Part shown: positions 44,602-51,775 of the stretch, piece after piece
Layout of the letters: each line of letters begins with the position of its first letter
How positions within the stretch are numbered: position 1 is the stretch's first letter
Assembly: GCF_004355185.1 (NCBI RefSeq)
Contig: NZ_CP037922.1
Coordinates: 2,356,001 to 2,420,000 of the forward strand
Length of the DNA: 64,000 nt
From: Hymenobacter radiodurans
GTDB lineage: Bacteria; Bacteroidota; Bacteroidia; Cytophagales; Hymenobacteraceae
Reading direction: 5' to 3'
Position numbers and translations under genes: made by a program
The notes under the pieces: model-generated
Seen by the model: only the letters and a program-made list of their open reading frames with translations
Databases searched by the model: none
What the model was told of the DNA's origin: nothing

Positions 44602-45890
44602 TTATTGACCCAAGCTTTCTAACCGCAGCGTAACCGCACGGGCGTGGGCGTGCAGTCCTTCGGCCTCGGCCATTGTCTCGACTATGGGGCCCACGTTGCG
44701 CAGGCCTTCGGTGGTGAGGCGCTGAAAGGTGATTTTTTTCAGGAAGGAATCGAGCGAAACGCCGCTGTAGTTGCGGGCGTAGCCGTTGGTGGGCAGCGTA
44801 TGATTGGTACCCGAGGCATAGTCGCCGGCGGCTTCGGGCGTGAGATGACCCAGAAAAACCGATCCGGCGCTGGTGACGCCCACGCTATATTGCTCGGCGC
44901 CCTCCACGGCCAGAATTAAGTGCTCGGGCGCGTATTGGTTGGAGAAATACAGCATTTCCTCGGGCGTACGCAGCAAAATGGCGCGACTTTCCTGCAAGGC
45001 CAGAGCAGCCACTTCGCGCCGCGGCAGCGTAGCCAGCTGGCGTTCCACTTCCTCCGTAACGGCCGCCAATACCGTATCGGAAGTGGTGAGCAGCAACACT
45101 TGGGAATCGGGGCCGTGCTCGGCCTGGCTGAGCAAATCGGCGGCGACGAAGGCCGGGTTGGCGGATGAATCGGCAATAACCAGCACTTCCGATGGGCCTG
45201 CGGGCATATCAATAGCGACGCCGTAGCGGGTCGCCAATTGCTTGGCGGCCGTGACGTAGCGGTTGCCGGGACCAAAGATTTTGTCAACGCCCGGCACGCT
45301 TTCCGTCCCCCGGATAAAGCGGCAATAGCTTGCGCGCCACCCGCTTTAATGATTGTTGTGATTCCTAACAGCTGGGCCGTAAACAGAATAATGGGGTTCA
45401 CAGAGCCATCCGACGCGGGCGGCGTGCACAGCACAATCTCGGGGCATTCGGCCAAGCGGGCGGGCACGCCCAGCATCAGTAAGGTGCTGAACAGCGGCGC
45501 CGAACCGCCGGGAATATATAAGCCCACCCGCTGCACGGGCACTGCCCGACGCCAGCATTCAACGCCTGGCATGGTTTCAACGCGCTCTTCAACCGGACGC
45601 TGAAGGGTGTGAAACGTGACCAGATTGGCATGCGCTTGCCGAATAGCGGATTGGAGCGCAAACGGCACCTGTGCGGTCGACGCGGCCAATTCTTCGGGCC
45701 GGACGCGCAAATCGGTGAGCGTGGCCCCATCGAATCGAGCGCCATACTCGCGTAGAGCTTCGTCGCCGCGCTGGCGCACATCTTCGAAAATAAGGCGCAC
45801 GCGTTCTTCCAGTTCGCGGGCCTCGCCAGCGGCGGCGCGCTGCTGCAAAGCCGGCCACTCGGCCATGTCAGGATAGCGGATGAGTTGCAT
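44602..45890 (-). CDS. hisD: Histidinol dehydrogenase, one apparent frameshift
   Basis: The N-terminal frame has [42 protein letters not shown] and [16 protein letters not shown]. The next has [37 protein letters not shown] and [13 protein letters not shown], then the catalytic E/H/H pair region [11 protein letters not shown] and [12 protein letters not shown]. The frames join if the five C at 45307-45311 are six ([15 protein letters not shown]). The repaired protein is 429 residues. It oxidises histidinol to histidine in two steps with NAD. It lies between hisG and hisC. Confidence 0.9.
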
Positions 45891-45892
45891 GT

Positions 45893-45999
45893 TACAATGG
45901 GTGAATGGGTGAATGGGTGAATGGGTGAATGAGTGGATGGGTGAATGTTTGTCGTTTTAATATTCACTCATTCAGCCATTCACTCATTCCACCCATTGA
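45893..45999. repeat. GGGTGAAT tandem repeats and inverted partner between hisG and hisD
   Basis: Four to five copies of the eight-base unit GGGTGAAT lie at about 45899-45945, followed by TATTCACTCATTCAGCCATTCACTCATTCC and CACCCATTG. The ends (CAATGGGTGAAT and ATTC-CACCCATTG) are complementary, so a large hairpin can form. The unit number may vary between strains. Confidence 0.7.
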
Positions 46000-46000
46000 T

Positions 46001-46850
46001 TTAACTAATCATTTTTTCAATGGGCAGTACCAGAATGCCTTCGGCGCCAACGGCCTTGAGCTGGCCGGTGATGTGCCAGAAGTCATCCTCATTTACCACT
46101 GATTGCACCGAAACCCACCCTTCCTCGGCTAAAGGCGTGACCGTCGGTGACTTAATGCCCGGCAACAGAGCAAAAACAGACTCTAGAGCACTCTGGGGGC
46201 ATTTAGGATAATGTACTTGTTGCGGCGCGCCCGACGCACGGCCTGCATGCGAAAGCGCAGCTGGTCCAAAATCTCCTGCTTTTCGGCCGACAGATGTTGG
46301 GTAGCAATCAGAACCGCTTCGGAGCGAAATACCGTTTCTACCTCGCGCAAACCATTACCGAGTAGCGTGGAGCCCGAGGAGACGATATCGCAGATGGCAT
46401 CGGCCAGGCCAATGCTAGGAGCAATTTCTACGGAACCGCTTATGGTGTGCAATTGAGCCTGCACGCCTTCGCCGGCCAGGTAGCGGCCCAGAATCGCGGG
46501 ATACGACGTGGCAATGTTCAGCCCCTGCAAGTCGGCTACCGACTTGTAATTTGCCCCCGAGGAATGGCCAACGACAGGCGGCACTTGCTGAAGCCCAAAG
46601 CTTCTACTTCCAGCTCGGGGTGGCCAGCTTCCACCAACACATTTTGGCCTACGATGCCTAGATCAGCCACGCCGTCCTGGACATAGCCGGGAATGTCGTC
46701 GTCGCGCAAAAACAGGATTTCGAGGGGGAAATTGGTGGCTTCGGTCTTGAGCTTATAGGTGCTGCTGACGAAGGAAATACCGCACTCACGAATCAGATTG
46801 AGAGAATCTTCACTGAGGCGGCCTGACTTCTGGATGGCCAGACGAATCAT
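46001..46850 (-). CDS. hisG: ATP phosphoribosyltransferase (long form), two apparent frameshifts
   Basis: The N terminus MIRLAIQKSGRLSEDSLNLIREC, GVADLGIVGQNVLVEAG, then LSLAIPRG. The next frame continues ANYKSVADLQGLNIATSYP, GSVEIAPSIGLADAICDIVSSGSTLLGNGL. A third frame gives the regulatory domain SVFALLPGIKSPTVTPLAEEGW. Tracts of five C at 46554-46558 and five G at 46195-46199 each need six to join the frames. The repaired protein is about 283 residues, the length of the long, feedback-regulated HisG. It is the first enzyme of the pathway and the first structural gene behind the putative leader. Confidence 0.9.
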
Positions 46851-46988
46851 GGGGTCAAATAAAAATGGAGAATGGGAAAGCCGGACTAGACGCGGGGCCG
46901 AAATCGTACTTCTCTGAACAGAACCACGAAAGCCGGGAAATGGCTACAACGTGGTTGAAAATCGGGCAGAAAAGGCCAAAACGACCAG

Positions 46989-47080
46989 GGCCACCTTGGA
47001 TGGGTGACCGGGTGGCCAACTGCGGCACACCCCACGGGGACGATATGCTTGTATAATTCCTCTAGAAAGAGGAATGATGC
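46989..47080 (-). promoter_or_regulatory. Candidate his attenuator hairpins
   Basis: Just after the leader peptide, ATTCCTCT and AGAGGAAT form an 8-bp stem with a TTCT loop (47056-47075) that includes the leader stop codon. Farther on, GGCCACC and GGTGGCC (46989-47017) pair, followed by the U-rich stretch TCGTTTTGGCCTTTTCT on the transcript. The arrangement suggests alternative structures set by ribosome stalling at the His codons. I cannot fold it, so the exact terminator and antiterminator are unproved. Confidence 0.5.
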
Positions 47081-47181
47081 CCGTGATGCAGATGGTGCGG
47101 CGCGCCTACGCCAGCAACGGCCCCTGATTGCAGGGCTGCCGTGGGGCTTAGGGAGGAAAACTGGCGCGAGGCGAAGGGCAT
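47062..47181 (-). CDS. hisL: Putative histidine operon leader peptide
   Basis: A 39-codon frame read from ATG 47181 to TAG at 47062. The last part is HHLHHGHHSSF, six His codons in eight just before the stop, which is the hallmark of a his leader. It lies about 210 bases upstream of hisG, on the same strand, and about 18 bases downstream of a promoter-like TACTTTTG. I translated it base by base. Similar leaders in enterobacteria are controlled by stalling at the His codons when charged tRNA-His is scarce. That this operates here is inference. Confidence 0.75.
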   Translation of the reverse strand: MPFASRQFSSLSPTAALQSGAVAGVGAPHHLHHGHHSSF

Positions 47182-47198
47182 AAAGGCAGATTGCGGAG

Positions 47199-47235
47199 CA
47201 AAAGTACACGCAGATACGAGGTTTGAAAACTTTTA
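47199..47235 (-). promoter_or_regulatory. Promoter candidate for the his operon
   Basis: On the minus strand TACTTTTG (47199-47206) fits the TAnnTTTG -7 element, and AGTTTTC lies about 20 bases upstream. Initiation would be about 10 bases before the leader ATG. Confidence 0.5.
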
Positions 47236-47357
47236 GCCTAAAAACTTTCTGTCGAGCTGCTATTGCGTATATGGTAGGTGTGGCGAGTACTTTGGCACTA
47301 TTGTTACGGAAAGAACAATAGATTCCTGCTTCTGCCCTATTCTTCCACCCTGTTGCC

Positions 47358-48280
47358 TTGCTTGTTATGTTGTCTTTGCTTCCTCGCTCGTTCTCCCGGC
47401 TGCTGGCCAGTGGTGCCTGCTGCCTATTGCTGGGGCTAGCCAGTGTGCCAGCCATGGCACAGCAGCCAGCAGCTGACACCCCGCAACTGCCTTTGCCCCA
47501 GGCCAGTCCGCACGCATACGTATTGCAAACCATTGGCCTGACCGACGTATCGGTTGACTACCACGCGCCCGGCGTTCGGGGTCGGCAGATCTGGGGGCAA
47601 CTGGTGCCGTGGGGGCAGGTGTGGCGGGCGGGCGCCAATGAAAACACCATCATCACGTTCTCGGCGCCGGTAAAGGTAAATGGTGAGCCCGTGCCAGCTG
47701 GCAAGTACTCCTTCTATATAATACCCAGGATAACCAAGACTGGCAATTGATTCTGAACCGCGTAACCACTCACTGGGGCAGCGAAAAATACGATGCCAAG
47801 GACGATTTGCTGCGGGTGCCGGCTTCCGCCGAAACTTCCCCCGCCTACGAGACGCTGGTGTACTGGTTTTCGGAAGTGAAGCCGACCACGGCCCGCCTCA
47901 ACTTATCTTGGGAAAAGCGCACCGTGAGTATGACTATCGAAACGGACGTGCACGAGCAGGTTGTCAAGGGCATACAGCAAACGCTGGCTAGCGCGCCCAG
48001 CAACTGGCAACTTTTGGCGCAAGCCGCCGACTATTTGGTGCAGAATAATCTGCAGGGGGAGTTGGCCCTGCGCTACATCAATGAGTCGATCCGGCTCAAG
48101 GATGTGTACACCAATAACTGGATAAAAGCCCGTTTGCTGGCTTCCAAGCAAGACTACACCACAGCCATTGTATACGCCCGTAAGGCCATCAAACTCGGCG
48201 ACAAGAGCGACGATACATTCAAATCACAGCTACCCAGTATGCGCGTGGCCCTCACCGATTGGCAGGCGAAAGCGTACTAA
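47358..48280 (+). CDS. DUF2911 domain secreted protein with C-terminal helical repeats, one apparent frameshift
   Basis: A signal peptide (LLLGLASVPAMAQQ) precedes DUF2911, seen in VDYHAPGVRGRQIWGQLVPWGQVWRAGANENTIITFS and VPAGKYSFYIIP. The frame breaks at GG 47728-47729 (CCCAGGATAACC); one added G gives IIPRDNQDWQLILNRV. The rest reads HWGSEKYDAKDDLLRV and a C-terminal helical part with TPR-like spacing (YINESIRLKDVYTNNWIKARLL). The repaired protein is about 307 residues. DUF2911 proteins are common in Bacteroidota; function unknown. It diverges from the his leader. Confidence 0.82.
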
Positions 48281-48296
48281 ATAGCTCAGATCAAAC

Positions 48297-48344
48297 GGGC
48301 GCTGGGGGGCAAAATCGCGCGATTTTGCCCCCCAGCGCCCGTTT
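48297..48344. terminator. Perfect 22-bp-arm palindrome containing two GCCCCCCA octamers
   Basis: CGGGCGCTGGGGGGCAAAAT and its reverse complement meet at the centre as CGCG, giving an almost loopless palindrome of about 45 bases between the DUF2911 and Crp genes. Both arms contain the octamer (48303, 48327). It may serve as a terminator for the DUF2911 gene. Confidence 0.75.
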
Positions 48345-48413
48345 CGTACCTAGCCAGTTGTTTGGCTTAAACCCTTTTTCAACTCTATTAACGTTGCCAC
48401 TCCTCAGCTTCCC

Positions 48414-48992
48414 ATGCCCGATTTGCCGACCTCGCCCCTTTTAGCTTTACTTGAAATCATGCAGCCTCTATCGACGGAGCTGCGGGAGGAACTAGAGCAA
48501 CTGATGCGACAAGAGCACCTGGCGCGTGGCACGCAGCTGCTGCAACCGGGACAGGTGGCACATCGCCTGTACTTTGTGGAGCGCGGCGTAGTGCGCGGGT
48601 TCTATCTGAAAGATGGCCGCGATGTATCGTCTTGGTTTATGAAAGAGAACGACTTTATTATCTCCATCGTCAGTTTCTTCACCCAAACGCCTTCGCTGGA
48701 ATATGTGGAATTGCTGGAAGATGCCACGCTGTGGTCGTTGAGCTATGCCCAGCTGCAACACTTGTATCAGCGATTTCCGGAGTTCAATGCTATTGGGCGC
48801 CGCCTCACCGAGAGTTACTACGTGCTTAGCGAGCGACGCACCCTCAACTTGCGCCTGCAATCGGCCCCGGCCCGCTACGAGCAGCTACTAACTGACTTTC
48901 CGGCTATTTTCCAGCGCGTGCCGCTCAAGCATATTGCCTCCCACCTCGGCCTGACGCCCGAGACCCTGAGTCGTCTGCGCGCCCGGCGCTAA
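48414..48992 (+). CDS. Crp/Fnr-family transcriptional regulator
   Basis: A 192-residue protein with an N-terminal cNMP-binding-like barrel (LQPGQVAHRLYFVERGVVRGFYLKDGRDVSSWFMKENDFI) and a C-terminal HTH (PLKHIASHLGLTPETLSRLRARR). The cAMP-contact residues of true CRP are not conserved, as usual in the Bacteroidota members. The HTH is complete. A hairpin with 12-bp arms (ACACGGTGTAGA/TCTACACCGTGT) lies at 49003-49045 just after the stop. Confidence 0.86.
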   Translation: MPDLPTSPLLALLEIMQPLSTELREELEQLMRQEHLARGTQLLQPGQVAHRLYFVERGVVRGFYLKDGRDVSSWFMKENDFIISIVSFFTQTPSLEYVELLEDATLWSLSYAQLQHLYQRFPEFNAIGRRLTESYYVLSERRTLNLRLQSAPARYEQLLTDFPAIFQRVPLKHIASHLGLTPETLSRLRARR

Positions 48993-49002
48993 ATTTGCCC
49001 CC

Positions 49003-49045
49003 CACACGGTGTAGAGCCGCTTAGTCTCAGTTCTACACCGTGTAA
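49003..49045. terminator. Hairpin after the Crp/Fnr gene
   Basis: ACACGGTGTAGA and TCTACACCGTGT form a 12-bp stem with a 17-base loop. There is no strong T run on the plus strand, so a termination role is moderate. Confidence 0.5.
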
Positions 49046-49135
49046 AAAGCCAGGTGCCGAACTTGATCTATATCAATTTTAGTGTGGTGCCAGGCGGCCA
49101 CCTTTGGGTTAATTATTCACTTAACCCCAAAGATC

Positions 49136-49926
49136 ATGCAACTGCCCCTTTTCCTGTGCGGCATCACGTTTCCCAGCTTCAGCTGGAGCAACCCACCGAT
49201 CCTAATAATTATCCTGCTCGTGTTTGCTGGCTGCTTCTTGCTGGAGCGGCTAGTGCCAGGCTGGAAATTACCCTCCGTTCCCACCTGGACGCGGCGGGTG
49301 TTGGCCCTGAACTTTCTACAGCTGCTGGTGGTGTTGCTGGCGGGCGTAAGTTGGGAAAAATGGTTTTCGGCTTATTCCGTTTTTCACTTGTCGGAGCACG
49401 TGAGCCCCGTGGTGGGCGGAATGGTGGCTTACTTCGTGGCCACGTTTATCTTTTATTGGTGGCACCGCTGGCGCCACACCGTCGATTTCTTGTGGCAGCA
49501 TTTTCATCAGATTCACCACAGTCCGCAGCGCCTAGAAGTCATTACCTCCTTTTATAAGCACCCGCTGGAAATGACGGCCAACTCTCTGCTCGGCGGCCTC
49601 CTGATTTATACCCTGCTGGGCTTATCGCCGGCGGCGGGGGCATTTATACGCTGTGCACGGCGCTAGGCGAATTTTTCTACCATACCAACGTGCGCACTCC
49701 GCAGTGGATCGGCTACATTTTTCAGCGTCCCGAAATGCACCGCATTCACCATGAGTACCAAAAACACGCCCACAATTACGGCGACATCGTGTGGTGGGAC
49801 ATGCTCTTCGGTACTTACCGCAACCCTCGCGAGTTCCGCGCCACCTGCGGCTTCGACGCTGAGAAAGAAGAGCAACTCCTGCCCATGCTCGGGTTTCGGG
49901 ATGTGCATAAGAAAGAAAATAAGTAG
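49136..49926 (+). CDS. Sterol desaturase/fatty acid hydroxylase-family membrane protein, one apparent frameshift
   Basis: Start at MQLPLFLCGITFPSFSW (49136). Four hydrophobic stretches and the di-iron histidine boxes WHRWRHTVDFLWQHFHQIHHSPQRLE and HRIHHEYQKHAHNYGDIVWWDMLFGTY are present; the last lies in a different frame. The five G at 49636-49640 (GGCGGGGGCATT) need six to give AAGGIYTLCTALGEFFYHTNV. The repaired protein is about 263 residues. It resembles bacterial alkylglycerol monooxygenase-like/sterol desaturase proteins; the substrate is unknown. Confidence 0.82.
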
Positions 49927-50059
49927 AGCGAACTCAGCTACTGGGGCAATCCGCTTCAACCAACCTTTCGCGTAGAATCGCTGCCGCATTAGCTCTCAGA
50001 GTTGACTCAACCGAATCGTGTATACTTGCGCACTCTTCGGTTTCACGTCTCTACGCTTC

Positions 50060-50661
50060 ATGTTTTCCTCTAGTCATATTGTAGCCATTCGCAAAGAGAA
50101 AGGCTTTTCCCAGGAGGTGTTAGCAGAGCGTTCGGGTATAAGTCTACGTACGATACAACGGGTGGAGCGGGGCGAAACTATTCCCCGCGGTCATACCCTG
50201 CTGGCCCTGGCCTCGGCCCTGGAAGTAGCAATTGAGGATTTTCAACCGGCACCTGACCCTAAGTCGGTGCAGGCGCCGGTTTCCTCGCCGCCCGAGCTGC
50301 GCTCCGATCCTCAGTTTTTGCAGCTACTCAACCTGAGCGCTTTAAGCTTTCTGCTGTTTCCGCTCCTTAATATCCTATTCCCGGTGGTGCTGTGGCGGGC
50401 CCGCAAACGCACCGTGCAAGACGTCGGAGAGGTCGGGCGCCGCGTTGTGGGCTTTCAGATTCTCTGGCAAGTGGGCAGCGTCTGCCTCTATCTTCTAGCA
50501 ATGGCCGTGCACTTGGTGGGGGCATTTCTGCTAAATCAACGTTACCTGTTAGTTTACTCAGCATCCTGTTTACCACCTACGCGGTGAACGTCGGGGCTAT
50601 TTGCTACTATGCTTTTCGGCTCCGTCAAGGGCATCTCGATATCTACCCAGTTCGGCTGTGA
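50060..50661 (+). CDS. XRE-family regulator with membrane-spanning C terminus, one apparent frameshift
   Basis: Start at MFSSSHIVAIRKEKGFSQEVLAERSG (50060) with the HTH in ERSGISLRTIQRVERGETIPRG. After a linker the protein has three or four hydrophobic helices (LSFLLFPLLNILFPVVLWRARK, QVGSVCLYLLAMAVHLVGG). The five G at 50518-50522 need six to read VHLVGGISAKSTLPVSLLSILFTTYAVNVGAICYYAFRLRQG. The repaired protein is about 200 residues. This arrangement of an XRE domain with DUF4870-like helices is seen in Bacteroidota; a membrane-linked regulator is implied. Confidence 0.8.
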
Positions 50662-50794
50662 ACCAGTCTATTACAATGTATTGACCTTAAATGCTTTACG
50701 ATTAATGGCGGGGAAATGGCGCAGAAATGACGCACGCTTCAAGGCAGCAGTGGAAGTACTTTCGACTCAGTCAATCACCCTTGTCTAGTGTCTC

Positions 50795-51775
50795 ATGAAG
50801 ACCTCCCACAAAATTGTACTTAGGATTGCAGTCCTGCTTATCGTAAGCGGAATAGGCGGGTATTTCTATGCTCGTCAGCTGTTTCGGGCACCCCAGAATC
50901 AGTTGCTGATCACGGGCCTGCCCGCTACACTCCCCTTCGTCTGGCACGCGGAAGATACGGGCAGCGGCCCCGTGGCCCATGCCGGGCTTCTGGTACCGGT
51001 GCAGGTGCCAGGCTGCTCCCGCCCCTGCTATTTGCAGTTTGATACGGGTGCCCCTTATTCCGTGCTGTATGCCAATCCGCTGGCGGCGCTGCAGCAACAA
51101 TACCCCACTATGCGCCTAGCTTTTTCAGCCGGGGGCGATACGCTGAAAAACTTCCGGTGCAGCCTGGGCAACGGGCAAGTGCTGGCCCGCACGGTGAAGG
51201 TGCTTCCCCTTGGCGCGAAGCAGCTACCGGAGGCGGGCAGCAACGAGCATTTGATTATTGGTACCCTGGGCACCGATTTTATGGACGGCCGGGTACTTAT
51301 CATTAACTATCCACAGCAGCAAATTACCCTCGCAACCGCCGTGCCCGACAGCCTGAAACAGCGCATGGTAGCGGTACCACTCACCTTCGAGAGTCGCCGG
51401 GTGTTGCTGACGCCGCAGGTAGAGGGTAAGGCGCAGCAGCTGCTTTTCGACTCTGGCAGCAGCGCCTTCGCCCTGCTAACCAGCCGGATTATATGGGATA
51501 AGTTAGTCCAGCCGAAAGCTCCCGTTCAAACGACGACGGTTAACTCCTGGGGCAAGTCCCTCACCGCGCATACTGCCCCTACGGCTGCCCAGCTCGGCTT
51601 TGGTGATCAACAGGTAGCCCTCGGAACGGTCACTAATATAGAGGGCACCAGCTTTGTGCAGAACCTGATGATGCGGGTGAGCGGGATGGGCGGCATGCTA
51701 GGCAATGCTCCGTTTGAGCATCATACTGTCGTCATGGACGTGAAAGGTGGCCGTTTTGGGCTGGTTTCCCCTTAA
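50795..51775 (+). CDS. Retropepsin-like aspartic protease with N-terminal membrane anchor
   Basis: A 326-residue protein with a membrane anchor (IVLRIAVLLIVSGIGGYFYA). Two aspartic-protease-like motifs, LQFDTGAPYSVLY near residue 86 and LLFDSGSSAFALL near 223, give the two catalytic Asp positions of a pepsin-like pair. The lengths between them suit a bilobal fold. HLIIGTLGTDFMDGRVLIINY is similar to retropepsin-like domains of Bacteroidota. Substrate unknown. It converges on the TonB-dependent receptor gene, with a 4-base overlap of the 3' ends. Confidence 0.78.
   Translation: MKTSHKIVLRIAVLLIVSGIGGYFYARQLFRAPQNQLLITGLPATLPFVWHAEDTGSGPVAHAGLLVPVQVPGCSRPCYLQFDTGAPYSVLYANPLAALQQQYPTMRLAFSAGGDTLKNFRCSLGNGQVLARTVKVLPLGAKQLPEAGSNEHLIIGTLGTDFMDGRVLIINYPQQQITLATAVPDSLKQRMVAVPLTFESRRVLLTPQVEGKAQQLLFDSGSSAFALLTSRIIWDKLVQPKAPVQTTTVNSWGKSLTAHTAPTAAQLGFGDQQVALGTVTNIEGTSFVQNLMMRVSGMGGMLGNAPFEHHTVVMDVKGGRFGLVSP

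Noticed and set aside
45893..45999. CRISPR-like array in the GGGTGAAT repeats
   Set aside because: The unit is only 8 bases, without spacers, and no cas gene is nearby.
46886..47533. A 215-codon open frame on the minus strand across the his leader region
   Set aside because: It runs antisense to the signal peptide of the DUF2911 gene and through the leader and attenuator hairpins. Its translation has no recognisable domain, and the shorter frame with the His run is the better reading.
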